Source: Streptacidiphilus fuscans (lineage in GTDB: Bacteria > Actinomycetota > Actinomycetes > Streptomycetales > Streptomycetaceae). From it: a stretch of 64,000 nt of DNA. The stretch is taken from the NCBI RefSeq assembly GCF_015690355.1, contig NZ_JADPRT010000006.1, forward strand, positions 56,003-120,002. The letters are read 5' to 3'. The translations under genes and the position numbers were made by a program. This document shows, piece by piece, positions 49,296 through 57,977 of the stretch. Each line of letters begins with the position of its first letter. Position 1 is the stretch's first letter. The notes beneath the pieces were generated by a model. The model saw only the letters and a list, made by a program, of their open reading frames with translations. It made no database searches and was not told the DNA's origin.

Positions 49296-49598
49296 TCACT
49301 CCTCGCCCGAGAAGCGCTCCCACGCGGACTGGCGGGTGATGCCGAGCGCCTCGCCGATCCGGCCCCGGGTGAGGACGTCGACGGCGTCGAAGCGGCGAAG
49401 GCTGTAGGACGCCCGGTCGGCTTGGAAGACCGAGACGTCGATGCGCGGGGCCCGGCTGCGCTGGGCGGGGATGAAGGCTGCGAGGGGAGCAGCTGAAGTG
49501 CTGGAACTGTGTGCATGGGTGACGCTGGACGCACAGGTCGTGCACATCTCGGCCGGGGCGGAGTGCTCTGCTCCGGTCAGGGATACGGGGTCGGACAT
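49296..49598 (-). CDS. Small helix-turn-helix protein
   Basis: 100 residues from the ATG at 49598 (an ATG three codons earlier is also possible). The C-terminal DVLTRGRIGEALGITRQSAW ends in ERFSGEE, a minimal helix-turn-helix seen in many small streptomycete proteins. The first half is Ser/Ala/Thr-rich with two Cys (MCTTCASS) that may bind metal. Role unknown. Confidence 0.7.
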   Translation of the reverse strand: MSDPVSLTGAEHSAPAEMCTTCASSVTHAHSSSTSAAPLAAFIPAQRSRAPRIDVSVFQADRASYSLRRFDAVDVLTRGRIGEALGITRQSAWERFSGEE

Positions 49599-49722
49599 GC
49601 GCGGCATCGTACGCCTGTTCAGGGCACCTTCGTGCACGTGCCCATTTCGGCCAACCTGGCCTGACAAGGCCTGAGTTGCCCCCGCACCGCCCTCCGACGC
49701 GCAACGCGCAACGCACGACGCC

Positions 49723-49754
49723 GCCGCCGCCGGGCGGGAAGGCCCGGCGGCGGC
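49723..49754 (-). terminator. Hairpin terminator after the GH16-ricin gene
   Basis: GCCGCCGCCGGGC-GGGAAG-GCCCGGCGGCGGC: a perfect 13-bp stem and 6-nt loop, 21 bp beyond the stop of the minus-strand gene. Confidence 0.88.
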
Positions 49755-49775
49755 GTCGTCAGTCACAGGAGTGGG

Positions 49776-51191
49776 TCAGGGGATGTTCCACACCTGGTTG
49801 GCCGTGTCGGCGCAGTCCCAGATCTGCACCTGGGTGCCCGAACCGCCGTATCCGGTGTCGTCGAGGCACTTGTTGGACTGCGGGTTGTAGAGCTCGCCGT
49901 TGGACTCCGGGATCCAGACCTGCGCGGCGGTGTTGTTGCAGTCGTACAGGTCGACGGCCGTGCCGTCCGCCGTGCCGCCGCCGTTGATGTCCAGGCACTT
50001 GCCGAGCACGTGCAGCGTCGTGCCCGCCTGGACGAAGCTCCACTGCTGCGCGGGCGTGCCGTTGCAGGTGTAGACCTGGATCGGGTTGAAGTTGGCGGTG
50101 CTGGCCGAGCGGTCGTCCAGGCAGAGCCCGTTGTAGCCGGTGACCTGCCCGGTCGTGCCGCCGCCCCCGCCGCCACCACCACCGCTGCCGGTCGTGGTGT
50201 ACGCGGCGACGTAGCCGACGCTCATGGTCCCGCCGGACGAGGTCGCGGAGGACGGCGAGGTGCAGCCGCAGACGCCGTTGGGGAAGCCGCCGCCCATGGC
50301 CAGGTCGAAGATGATCGAGAGGTTGTGGTCGAAGGCCTGCTGCCAGGTCGCCGTGCCCACCTGACTCTCACTCACCGAGAAGTACTGGTTGCCGTCGAGG
50401 TAGAAGGTGATCGTCTCGTTCGAGGCGTTGGTGCGGTCGAGGATCATCGAGTAGGTGTGATAGCCCGTCAGGCAGCCGGAACAGGCCTGCAGCCCGCTGC
50501 CGATGCCGTTGCCCTCGTTGCACGGACCGCCGGGGTAGGTGCCGCAGTGGATCGTCCCGGCGACCTCGGAGAGGGCGTTGACGTCCTCCATGATGTCGAT
50601 CTCGCCGTTCTCGGGCCACTGGCCCGGGCCCAGCATCCAGAAGGCGGGCCAGTAGCCCAGCCCGTTCCCGGGGTTGGGCTGCTGGATCTCGGCGGTGACC
50701 TCCAGCTTGCCACCCGCGGGCGCGCCCACGTTGGCGCTGGTGGTCTGGATCCGGCCGGAGGTCCAGTTGCCGTTGCCGTCGTTCAGCGCGGTGATGTCCA
50801 GGTGGCCGTTGCCGTCCAGGTGGACGTTGCTGGACGAGTTGGTCATGGTCTCGATCTCGCCGGTGCCGAAGTTGGAACCGGGGCCGGTGTCGTACATCCA
50901 GTTGGCCGAGTTGGGCCCGGAGCCGGCCGCGCCGGAGAAGTCGTCGCTGAAGACCGTGTTCCACCCGGACGGCGGCCCCGGCACGGTGTCGGCGTTCGCG
51001 CCGCCGGGAGAGGCGACCAGCAGCGCGAACGCCGCAACGCCTGCGGCCGCGACCGCTCCGCAGCGCCGGGCGAACGACCGCGCCCATGAACGCGGCCTCC
51101 GGCGCGGCGGGATCGGACCGGCGTGGGGGTGGTGGTGGGGGTGACCGTGGGGGTCGGGGGTGAGTGGTGCGGACGGGGGTGCACTGACCAT
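49776..51191 (-). CDS. Secreted GH16 endo-glucanase with ricin B lectin module
   Basis: 471 residues from the ATG at 51191 (GAGGAG 6 nt upstream). A His/Pro-rich n-region (DPHGHPHHHPHAG) precedes the signal core (AAAGVAAFALLVASPGGANA). GH16 domain about 75-335 with catalytic GEIDIMED at 196-203 and the NGLGYWPAFWML strand. A Gly linker (GSGGGGGGGGG) leads to a beta-trefoil ricin module with three clear QxW motifs (QQWSFV, QVWIPE, QVWNIP). The enzyme should bind and cut beta-1,3-glucan such as fungal wall. The lectin here is far better preserved than that of the membrane protein at 2154. Confidence 0.94.
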   Translation of the reverse strand: MVSAPPSAPLTPDPHGHPHHHPHAGPIPPRRRPRSWARSFARRCGAVAAAGVAAFALLVASPGGANADTVPGPPSGWNTVFSDDFSGAAGSGPNSANWMYDTGPGSNFGTGEIETMTNSSSNVHLDGNGHLDITALNDGNGNWTSGRIQTTSANVGAPAGGKLEVTAEIQQPNPGNGLGYWPAFWMLGPGQWPENGEIDIMEDVNALSEVAGTIHCGTYPGGPCNEGNGIGSGLQACSGCLTGYHTYSMILDRTNASNETITFYLDGNQYFSVSESQVGTATWQQAFDHNLSIIFDLAMGGGFPNGVCGCTSPSSATSSGGTMSVGYVAAYTTTGSGGGGGGGGGTTGQVTGYNGLCLDDRSASTANFNPIQVYTCNGTPAQQWSFVQAGTTLHVLGKCLDINGGGTADGTAVDLYDCNNTAAQVWIPESNGELYNPQSNKCLDDTGYGGSGTQVQIWDCADTANQVWNIP

Positions 51192-51276
51192 CTACGGCTC
51201 CTCGGAGTGGGGTCCTGCGGCCGTGATCGCGTGCGCAGCGGAGGCCGCCGGGGACCGCCACTGAGGGGTGCGCCGC

Positions 51277-51383
51277 GCTGCCCCGGCGGGGCAGCACTTG
51301 GCATGCTCCCGTTCACCTCACGGTGGCGTCAAGACTTGTGCGCGAGAAGGAAAGCGCACAGTCCTTGACTTCAGGACCTGAAG
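51277..51383. promoter_or_regulatory. Three inverted repeats upstream of the GH16-ricin gene
   Basis: GCTGCCCC-GGC-GGGGCAGC (51277-51295), GTGCGC-N10-GCGCAC (51338-51359) and CTTCAGG-A-CCTGAAG (51369-51383) lie in the 215-bp gap with the upstream GNAT gene. The last may end the GNAT transcript; the first would be in the glucanase mRNA leader. A minus-strand TTGACG (about 51328-51333) is a -35 candidate. Confidence 0.5.
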
Positions 51384-51406
51384 ACAACTGAAGGCATCCC
51401 CCGGCC

Positions 51407-51976
51407 TCAGCCCGTCCGGCGGTCCCAGCCGCTGCGCCGGACGACGTACTCCAGGTCACCGTGCTCGGCGCCCTCGATCGGGACCGGGAAATCCTCGACG
51501 AAGCTGCGGACGTAGGACATCCCGGCCTTCTCCAGCACCCGCCGCGACGCCGTGTTGACCGCCATCGTGGTCGCGACGACCTCCGTCAGCCCGAGCCCGA
51601 GGAACGCGTGCCGGATCAGCCCTCGCGCGCCCTCGGTGGCGAAGCCCTGGCCCCAGGCGTCAGGCCGGATCCGGTAGCCGAGTTCGATCCCGCCGGACAG
51701 TCCGACGCTGTCGGCCGGACGCAGCGCGAACCACCCCAGGAACACGCCGGACTCCCGTTCCTCGGCCGCGAACCGGCCCAGGCCGGGCGGCAGCTCGCGG
51801 TACTCGCGGATGATCCGCGGCAGCGTCTCCCGCTCCACCACCTCACGCGGCACGGGCAGGCCGGTGTCGATGTAGCGCATCACCTGCGGGTCGCCGTGGA
51901 GCGCGGCGAGGACGTCCAGGTCCGCCTCGGTGAACGGGCGGAGCAGCATCCGGCGGGTTTCCAGAGAGGTCGGCAC
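51407..51976 (-). CDS. GNAT-family N-acetyltransferase (RimJ/RimL-like)
   Basis: 189 residues from a GTG. RimL-type pattern LETRRMLLRPFTEADLDVLA, IELGYRIRPDAWGQGFATEG (acetyl-CoA loop) and VVATTMAVNTASRRVLEKAG then MSYVRSFVEDF. It acetylates a protein N-terminus or small amine. Transcribed in the same direction as the GH16-ricin gene, but with a 215-bp gap and inverted repeats between. Confidence 0.9.
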   Translation of the reverse strand: MPTSLETRRMLLRPFTEADLDVLAALHGDPQVMRYIDTGLPVPREVVERETLPRIIREYRELPPGLGRFAAEERESGVFLGWFALRPADSVGLSGGIELGYRIRPDAWGQGFATEGARGLIRHAFLGLGLTEVVATTMAVNTASRRVLEKAGMSYVRSFVEDFPVPIEGAEHGDLEYVVRRSGWDRRTG

Positions 51977-52146
51977 CGGCGTATTCGATCAAGGGCCGGC
52001 CTGACGCCGCAAGTCCGGACACCGCAGGCCCGGACACCGCAAGCCCGTGCGCAGCGCCAGGGACGCGCACACACCGCCGGGGACACGGACGCCCGACGCG
52101 CACCCCGCGTCGGGCAGGCCGCGGGGTGATCCGCAAGACTGGTGTC

Positions 52147-53109
52147 ATGCGTCCGACCCGCCGTCACCCTGCCGCCCGGAAACCAGCCGCCCGGACCCTG
52201 CGCAGCGCCGCGACCGCCGCGTCCGCCGCCGTGGTCACCCTGCTCGCGCTCACCGGCTGCTCCTCGGGCGGCCCTTCCGAGCCGTCGGCCGTGCAGAGCT
52301 CGCTCGCCGCGCAGACCGACGCCACCGCCTCGGCCGCGGCAGGCAGCCTGCCCGCGCCACAGCACGTGGTGCTGGTGATGGAGGAGAACCACTCCTACAG
52401 CGACATCATCGGCAGCTCGGACGCGCCGTACATCAACGCGCTCGCGTCCCAGGGCGCACTGTTCACCTCCTCGTACGCGGTCGCGCACCCGAGCGAGCCC
52501 AACTACGCGGCGATCTTCTCCGGTTCGACGCAGGGCCTGACCGACGACTCCTGCCCGCACACCTTCACCGGCCCGAACCTCGGCTCCGAGCTGCTCGCCT
52601 CGGGGCGGACCTTCGCCGGGTACTCGGAGTCCCTGCCGAACACCGGCTACACCGGGTGCAACAGCGGCGACTACGCGCGCAGGCACAACCCGTGGGTCAA
52701 CTTCCCGAACATCCCGGCCTCGGACAACCGCCCCTTCGCCGCGTTCCCGACGAGCGCGGCGGGCTTCGCCGCACTGCCGACGCTCTCGATCGTGGTCCCG
52801 AACGTCCAGAACGACATGCACGACGGCACGGTCCAGCAGGGCGACACGTGGCTGAAGGACAACCTCTCCGCGTACGCGACCTGGGCGAAGACGCACGACA
52901 GCCTGCTCGTCGTCACCTGGGACGAGGACGACAACAGCGCATCCAACCACATCCCGACCCTCGTGGCCGGGGCGAACGTCCGTCCCGGCCACTACGCCGA
53001 ACTCGTCGACCACTACCGCACCCTGCGCACCTTGGAGTCCCTCTACGGCCTCTCCCCGGTCGGCGAGAGCGCCCAGCGCCAACCGGTCACCGACATCTGG
53101 CAGCCCTGA
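52147..53109 (+). CDS. Phosphoesterase lipoprotein, paralogue of the one at 45816
   Basis: 320 residues from the ATG at 52147 (a GTG at 52126 is the alternative). The signal ends in lipobox LALTGC, so unlike its paralogue this copy is membrane-anchored. The core VLVMEENHSYSDIIGSSDAP differs from the other copy by only one residue across 20, and the resemblance continues through HPSEPNY, WVNFPNIPAS, NDMHDGTVQQGDTWLKDNLS and TWDEDDN. It stands alone, ending 18 bp from the convergent dehydrogenase gene. Confidence 0.92.
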   Translation: MRPTRRHPAARKPAARTLRSAATAASAAVVTLLALTGCSSGGPSEPSAVQSSLAAQTDATASAAAGSLPAPQHVVLVMEENHSYSDIIGSSDAPYINALASQGALFTSSYAVAHPSEPNYAAIFSGSTQGLTDDSCPHTFTGPNLGSELLASGRTFAGYSESLPNTGYTGCNSGDYARRHNPWVNFPNIPASDNRPFAAFPTSAAGFAALPTLSIVVPNVQNDMHDGTVQQGDTWLKDNLSAYATWAKTHDSLLVVTWDEDDNSASNHIPTLVAGANVRPGHYAELVDHYRTLRTLESLYGLSPVGESAQRQPVTDIWQP

Positions 53110-53127
53110 GCCGCCAAGCGTGAGGAC

Positions 53128-54042
53128 CTACTCACCCTTCGGGTCCGGGCGGCCGGCGAAGTAGGTGGCGATCACGTCCTCGTCGCCGTGGCCGGAGGCG
53201 GCCGCGCGGGTGAGGCGGGCGGCGGAGGCCTCGACGAGGTCGAGGCGGGCGCCGGTCTCGGCCGCGGCGGCGAGGATGAGGCTGGTGTCCTTGAGGGCGG
53301 AGGTGACCGCGAAGTTGGCGGTGAGGTCGCCGGACAGGACGGCGGCGGACTTGGCGTGGAGGTACGGGGTGTCCAGCGGGCCGCCCGCGACGGCGTCCAG
53401 GAACAGGGCCGGGTCGACGCCGAGCGCCTCGGCCAGGTTCAACGACTCCGCGACGGAGCTGACCATGTCGATGACCCAGGTGTTGACGACCAGTTTGAGC
53501 GCGGTGGCGCGGCCCGGCTCGGTGCCGACCCAGACCGTGCGGCGGCCGATCGCGTCCAGGACCGGCGCGACGGCGGCGCGGGCGGACTCCGGGCCTGCCG
53601 CGAAAACGGTCAACTGGCCCTGCTCGGCGGGCTGGCGGGTGCCCGCGACCGGGCTGTCGACGTAGACCAGGCCGAGCGAGTCCGCCAGCGCCGCCAACTC
53701 CTCGGTCGCCGGGAGGCCCACCGTCGAGGCCTGCAACCAGATCTGCCCCTCGCGCAGCCCCGGACGCGCGGCCTCCATCGTCGCCCTGACGGCCGCGCCG
53801 TCGTTCAGGACGGTCAGCACGACGTCCGCGCCGCGCACCGCCTCGTCCGCGCTCGCGCACACCACCGCGCCGGAGGCGGCCAGTGGTTCGGCCTTCTCAC
53901 GGCTGCGGTTCCAGGCGCGGACCGCCAGGCCCTCACGCCGCAGGCTACGGGCCATGCCCGCGCCCATGATGCCCGTGCCCAGCACGGCGACGACGGGGGT
54001 GGCGGTGGTAGCGGCGGTGGCGGTTTCGTGCGCGGACGTCAC
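53128..54042 (-). CDS. 3-hydroxyisobutyrate dehydrogenase-like NAD(P) oxidoreductase
   Basis: 304 residues. Rossmann fingerprint VAVLGTGIMGAGMARSLRRE with the NRSREKAEPL basic stretch that suggests NADP preference; substrate-side motif VYVDSPVAGTRQPAEQGQLT and catalytic Lys in ALKLVVNTWVI. Family members reduce short hydroxy acids, imines or aldehydes. Convergent with the phosphoesterase lipoprotein gene. Confidence 0.92.
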   Translation of the reverse strand: MTSAHETATAATTATPVVAVLGTGIMGAGMARSLRREGLAVRAWNRSREKAEPLAASGAVVCASADEAVRGADVVLTVLNDGAAVRATMEAARPGLREGQIWLQASTVGLPATEELAALADSLGLVYVDSPVAGTRQPAEQGQLTVFAAGPESARAAVAPVLDAIGRRTVWVGTEPGRATALKLVVNTWVIDMVSSVAESLNLAEALGVDPALFLDAVAGGPLDTPYLHAKSAAVLSGDLTANFAVTSALKDTSLILAAAAETGARLDLVEASAARLTRAAASGHGDEDVIATYFAGRPDPKGE

Positions 54043-54337
54043 GTCGACGGCCCCTCTCGGTCGGGAGGTGCTGACCGAGGTCGGTGACGCGCCGCGCGAG
54101 TCATGGCACAGGGACGGCCGACGTCAGATCAGTCGTCTTTCGCACACTAGCAGTTGGGGGGTGGCGCAACCCGCGCAACGCGCCAGTCGGGGCTGAACCG
54201 GCCGTCGTGTCACCCGCGCCGCCCCGCAAAGCCGCAGCTCAGAACGGTTGCACGGGGCGCGCGTCACGGCGTGCACCCCCGACGGCGCGGGCGGGGCGTG
54301 TACCGACCATAGGATTTGGCGCGCCACTCCCTCGATA

Positions 54338-54748
54338 ATGGGGGCCGTGGAATCCATCAGGCCCAGGGACGACCAGACCGGCGAGGATCTGGCGGCCCTG
54401 CTGCGCAGCGTCCTGGCCGAGCATCCGGAGTTGACGCAGAAACAGCTCGCGGAGTCGGCCGGCATTCCCTACGCCACGCTCAACGCGTGGGTGACGGGAC
54501 GACGCGGTGCGGGCGGCCGGATCGCCTCCGACGACCTGCGCGCGCTGGCCGACGCGCTGCCGACGACCGTCACCGTCGCCCGGGTCTTCGCCGCGGCGGG
54601 CCGCCGCACCCCGTCCGACCTGGACGCGGAGCGCGAGGCCCGGCTGCTGGAGCTCTTCCACGAGCTCGACGCGGGCCAGCAGCGCGCGCTGATCGAGATG
54701 GCCCGCGCCCTGACCAAGCTGCCGCACGCCCGGGCGACGGCCGACTAG
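54338..54748 (+). CDS. Helix-turn-helix DNA-binding protein (XRE-like)
   Basis: 136 residues from the ATG at 54338; a GTG at 54347 with GGGGG upstream is equally possible. HTH at about 22-60: HPELTQKQLAESAGIPYATL then NAWVTGRRGAGGRIASDDLR, followed by a helical region (LDAEREARLLELFHELDAGQ) that ends in the Ala-rich MARALTKLPHARATAD. A GATAAT at 54334-54339 overlaps the ATG, so a leaderless transcript from the GTG is conceivable. Likely a small regulator; target unknown. The 295-bp gap before it shows nothing else. Confidence 0.78.
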   Translation: MGAVESIRPRDDQTGEDLAALLRSVLAEHPELTQKQLAESAGIPYATLNAWVTGRRGAGGRIASDDLRALADALPTTVTVARVFAAAGRRTPSDLDAEREARLLELFHELDAGQQRALIEMARALTKLPHARATAD

Positions 54749-54915
54749 CGCCGTGTCAGGCACTGGAGGACGGTGCTAAGGAGGAATGGTGCTCCGGAGG
54801 AATGGTGCGCTGGAGGACGGTGCTACGGGTGGGGCGCGCGCTGCGCGCATGCGCGTCCGAAAGCTGCATCTCGTGCCCCACACCCCCCGTACAGCTCGCG
54901 CCTGCGGGAGTAGGG

Positions 54916-55449
54916 TCATTCCCCCTGAGCGCGGCAACAGACGCCACCGCGTCCCGCTCGACCGCCTCCCTCATGAGGGGCATGCCCATGTGTATCCACA
55001 TTCGCATGGCAGACGTCGCACCCCAAGCTGTCGCCTGGGACCCGATCGAAGTCTCCATCCAGGTCAGGAGCGGGACCTCCGCCCGGTCCGCGCTCGCCGA
55101 GATCCGCGCCGTGCTCCGCGACCTGGGCGCGGAGCCCACCACCGACGACCGGCCGCTCTGCTTCTGCGGCGAGCCGCTGCGACTGCCCGGCGCGCTCCGC
55201 GGGGCGCCCGACGGTTGACGCTCCGTCAGCAGCCGGCGACGCGTCGACGGAGGCGTGCAGCCGGGCCAGGCAGTCCTCGAACCAGTCGCGCTCGGCGCTG
55301 CTCGACCCGGGCTGGAGCAGGTCGACCCGGTAGGCGAAGCGGCGCGCCTGGAGGCGGGTGACGTGCCACGCGGTGACGGCCCAGGCCAGCGTGCCGAGAG
55401 CGGAGACGCCGGTGAGCCCCGCGAGCACCCACAGCAGAAGGCCGTTCAT
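54916..55449 (-). CDS. Single-span membrane protein; second half antisense to another gene
   Basis: 177 residues from the ATG in an ATGA overlap with the upstream gene. The first 75 residues look real: one transmembrane helix (LLLWVLAGLTGVSALGTLAW) and a charged segment (RLQARRFAYRVDLLQPGSSS, then ERDWFEDCLARLHASVDA). After about residue 78 the frame runs antisense through the plus-strand gene at 54988-55218 with atypical composition and no stop until 54916. The original stop may be lost, or the tail may simply be dispensable. Confidence 0.5.
   Translation of the reverse strand: MNGLLLWVLAGLTGVSALGTLAWAVTAWHVTRLQARRFAYRVDLLQPGSSSAERDWFEDCLARLHASVDASPAADGASTVGRPAERAGQSQRLAAEAERPVVGGGLRAQVAEHGADLGERGPGGGPAPDLDGDFDRVPGDSLGCDVCHANVDTHGHAPHEGGGRAGRGGVCCRAQGE
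54988..55218 (+). CDS. Small hypothetical protein
   Basis: 76 residues from the ATG at 54988, chosen because GAGGGG lies 7 nt upstream; ATGs at 54973 and 54982 are in frame. Reads MCIHIRMADVAPQAVAWDPI, then EVSIQVRSGTSARSALAEIR and a C-terminal CFCGEPLRLPG. Codon use is the G/C-ending type of true genes. No family recognised. It lies wholly antisense to the tail of the minus-strand membrane gene. Confidence 0.5.
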   Translation: MCIHIRMADVAPQAVAWDPIEVSIQVRSGTSARSALAEIRAVLRDLGAEPTTDDRPLCFCGEPLRLPGALRGAPDG

Positions 55450-56000
55450 ACCGGGTCGCCCGGATCGCTCGTATCGCCAGGGTCGTCCGCGTCGCCCGTG
55501 TCGTCGACGTTGTCCGCGTTGTCCGCGTCGTCCGACTCGTCCGGTGGCCGTGGTGGCGCGGCGTTGACGTTCCAGACCTGGACGCGCACCCGGTCCACCA
55601 CCGTCGCCAGCTCGCTGTAGATCACCGGCTCCTCGCCCAACTCCCGTCGCCTGCACGTCACCTCGCCGCCGAAGGCGCGCTGGTACTGGAGCATCTGCAC
55701 GTCGTCCGGGTCGGGGTAGAGGTGGACCTGGAGCCAGGGCGCGGACCAGTGGGACGCGGTGAAGATCTGCACGCTCTCCGGGCGCGGGAGCGAGCTGAGC
55801 AGGCGGGACAGCACCTGGCAGGCGTGGAGGGCGTCGGCGGGATACGGGTCGACGGCGTGCAGCGCACCAGGCGGCATCCCGACCGGAGGCAGGGTCGCAG
55901 GCGTCGTCACCGGCATAGGGGGTGGGGAGAACGGGGCTTGGGACAGCGGGGCTTGGGACAGCGGGCGGACGCGACTGGCGTTCGTTACCGGTTCTGACAT
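55446..56000 (-). CDS. Hypothetical protein with acidic Asp-rich tail
   Basis: 184 residues from the ATG at 56000. Pro-rich N-terminus (PLSQAPLSQAPFSPPPMPVT, with a duplicated LSQAP), a compact middle (HACQVLSRLLSSLPRPESVQ; WLQVHLYPDPDDVQMLQYQR; VIYSELATVVDRVRVQVWNV) and an acidic repetitive tail (DESDDADNADNVDDTGDADD). Not recognised. It is coupled by ATGA to the small membrane protein downstream. Confidence 0.65.
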   Translation of the reverse strand: MSEPVTNASRVRPLSQAPLSQAPFSPPPMPVTTPATLPPVGMPPGALHAVDPYPADALHACQVLSRLLSSLPRPESVQIFTASHWSAPWLQVHLYPDPDDVQMLQYQRAFGGEVTCRRRELGEEPVIYSELATVVDRVRVQVWNVNAAPPRPPDESDDADNADNVDDTGDADDPGDTSDPGDPV

Positions 56001-56217
56001 CTGACGCCCTTTCGGTGATGACCGGTTGAGAACGATGCGCCAATCTACTCGTAGATGTAGATGTATTTCCGTTTCTCCCTCGTTTTCCCGGCGCACGCTC
56101 CCGGACGCGCGCCCCGCCGACGCGATACCTGCTGCCAGGCCGGATAGGGTCGACGCAACGGGTGCAACGGGCGCGGCTCAGAGCCGACGCACGGCAAACG
56201 AACGGGAGCGGCACAAG

Positions 56218-57879
56218 GTGACGTCGGGCGCGGAGTCAGGAGTCGGCCGCCTGGCCCGGACCGCCAGAGGGCGGATCGTCGCCGACCGGAGCGGCGGTGT
56301 CCTCGCCGCCGTGCTGCTCGCGACCGCGCTCGGGATCTACTGGGCCCGGGACCTCTCCGGCGTCGCCGGCGACCTCTCCGCGCAGTACGCGTGGGCGGAC
56401 TTCGCGGCCCATCACCCGGGCTCCGCCGACGACCTGGCCTGGTACGGCGGCATCTCGCCGGGCTCGTACAGCCTGCTCGCCCCGTACCTGATGGCGGCCG
56501 TCGGCGTCGTCGGCACGGGGTTGCTCGCCCTCCTCTCCTCGGCCGCGCTGCTGGGCGTGCTGCTGCGGCGGGCGGGCGGACGCTTCACCGTACTGACCTC
56601 CCTCTGGGGCGCGTTCGCGCTCTGGTGCAACGTGGCGGCGGGACGGATCCCCTACGCGCTGGGGCTGGCGTTCGGGCTCGGCGCGGTCGTCCTCGCGACC
56701 GGAGGGGAGGAACCGCATCGTCCCGGCCCGGGCCGGATCGCCGGGTGTGCGGCGCTGTCGCTGCTCGCCACGGCCGCCAGTCCGCTGGCCGGTCTCTTCC
56801 TCGAAGTCGTCGCGGCGGCACTGATCCTGACGCGGCGACAGCGGACCGGATGGGCGCTGGCGATCCCGCCCGCCGTGCTGGTCGCGGGGGCGGCCTGGCT
56901 CTTCCCGACCAACGGCGTGGACCCCATCACGCTGTCGACGGTCGTCTGGTCCACGGCCTTCGCCCTCGCGGCGGCGCTGCTCTGCCCGCGCGGCTGGCGC
57001 ACGGTGCGGATCGCCTCGCTCGTCTACGCGGTGGGCGTGCTGCTGACCTGGGCCGTGCCGTCGCCGATCGGCGGCAATGTCGGTCGGCTGGCGATGGTGC
57101 TGGTCAGCGTCGTCTTCCTGGCCATGCTCACGGCCGAACCGCGTCCCAGCGTCGCGCGTCCGAGCGGACCGCGGCTGGCGGGACTGCTCGTCGCCTTCGG
57201 CCTGTCCGCGTACTGGCTGGTGGCGGCCGACCTGGTCGGCCTGCCCGCGCCGACGCCGACCGCCGAGGCCGCGCCGCTGGTGGCCGAGCTGCACCGCCTC
57301 CACGCCGACCAGGCGCGGCTGGAGGCGGTGCCGATGCTCAACCACTGGGAGTCGTGGGGCCTGGTGAACTCGGCCGACCTGGCCCGCGGCTGGAACCGCC
57401 AGCTCGACGTGACGCGCAACCCCCTCTTCTACGGCACCTCCGGCGCCACCCTCACCCCGGACAGCTACCACGCCTGGCTGCAGCAGTGGGCCGTCGCCTA
57501 CGTCGCGATGGAGGCGGGACCCAAGGACGTAGCGGCGCGCGGCGAGGCGGCGATCGTCGCCTCCCACCCGGCCTGGCTGCGGCCGGTCTGGCATGACGCC
57601 CACTGGCAGCTGTTCCGGGTCACGGACGCGGAGCCGCTGGTCGCGGCCCCGGCGCGGGTGCTGTCGACCGACCCCGCCGACGTGGTGCTCTCGGTGCCCC
57701 GCGCGGGCACCGTCCCACTGCGGCTGCCCTGGTCGCCCTGGCTGGCGGCGTCCGGCCCCGCAGGCACCTCCGCCTGCCTGGTCCACGACGGCGCGTGGAC
57801 CGACCTCCGCACCGACTCCCCCGGCGTCTACCGGATCAGCGCGCCCTACGCCTGGACCCGCGGAACGCCCTGCCCCTGA
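56218..57879 (+). CDS. Polytopic membrane protein with large C-terminal extracytoplasmic domain
   Basis: 553 residues from the GTG at 56218; the frame is open further upstream but without a start signal. Nine or more hydrophobic helices (for example LLATALGIYWARDLSGVAGD, LLSSAALLGVLLRRAGGRFT, GLLVAFGLSAYWLVAADLVG) precede a soluble C-terminus (LVAELHRLHADQARLEAVPM, NHWESWGLVNSADLARGWNR, FYGTSGATLTPDSYHAWLQQ). The layout and short WYGGISPGSYSLLAPYL loop suggest a GT-C-like or MFS-like integral protein, but no catalytic motif was recognised. Confidence 0.75.
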   Translation: MTSGAESGVGRLARTARGRIVADRSGGVLAAVLLATALGIYWARDLSGVAGDLSAQYAWADFAAHHPGSADDLAWYGGISPGSYSLLAPYLMAAVGVVGTGLLALLSSAALLGVLLRRAGGRFTVLTSLWGAFALWCNVAAGRIPYALGLAFGLGAVVLATGGEEPHRPGPGRIAGCAALSLLATAASPLAGLFLEVVAAALILTRRQRTGWALAIPPAVLVAGAAWLFPTNGVDPITLSTVVWSTAFALAAALLCPRGWRTVRIASLVYAVGVLLTWAVPSPIGGNVGRLAMVLVSVVFLAMLTAEPRPSVARPSGPRLAGLLVAFGLSAYWLVAADLVGLPAPTPTAEAAPLVAELHRLHADQARLEAVPMLNHWESWGLVNSADLARGWNRQLDVTRNPLFYGTSGATLTPDSYHAWLQQWAVAYVAMEAGPKDVAARGEAAIVASHPAWLRPVWHDAHWQLFRVTDAEPLVAAPARVLSTDPADVVLSVPRAGTVPLRLPWSPWLAASGPAGTSACLVHDGAWTDLRTDSPGVYRISAPYAWTRGTPCP

Positions 57880-57977
57880 CGCCCGCCGCCGAACCAAGCA
57901 GGCCGCTCGCCACCGCACTAGTGTGACGAACGGGACCTCCCCCCCGACCGGCCGAGACTGGTGGAAGGCGGCGTGCG

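Noticed and set aside
55226..55432. Minus-strand 68-residue frame beside the small membrane protein
   Set aside because: Overlaps the membrane gene in another frame and consists of Arg/Ala/Gly-rich sequence without signals.
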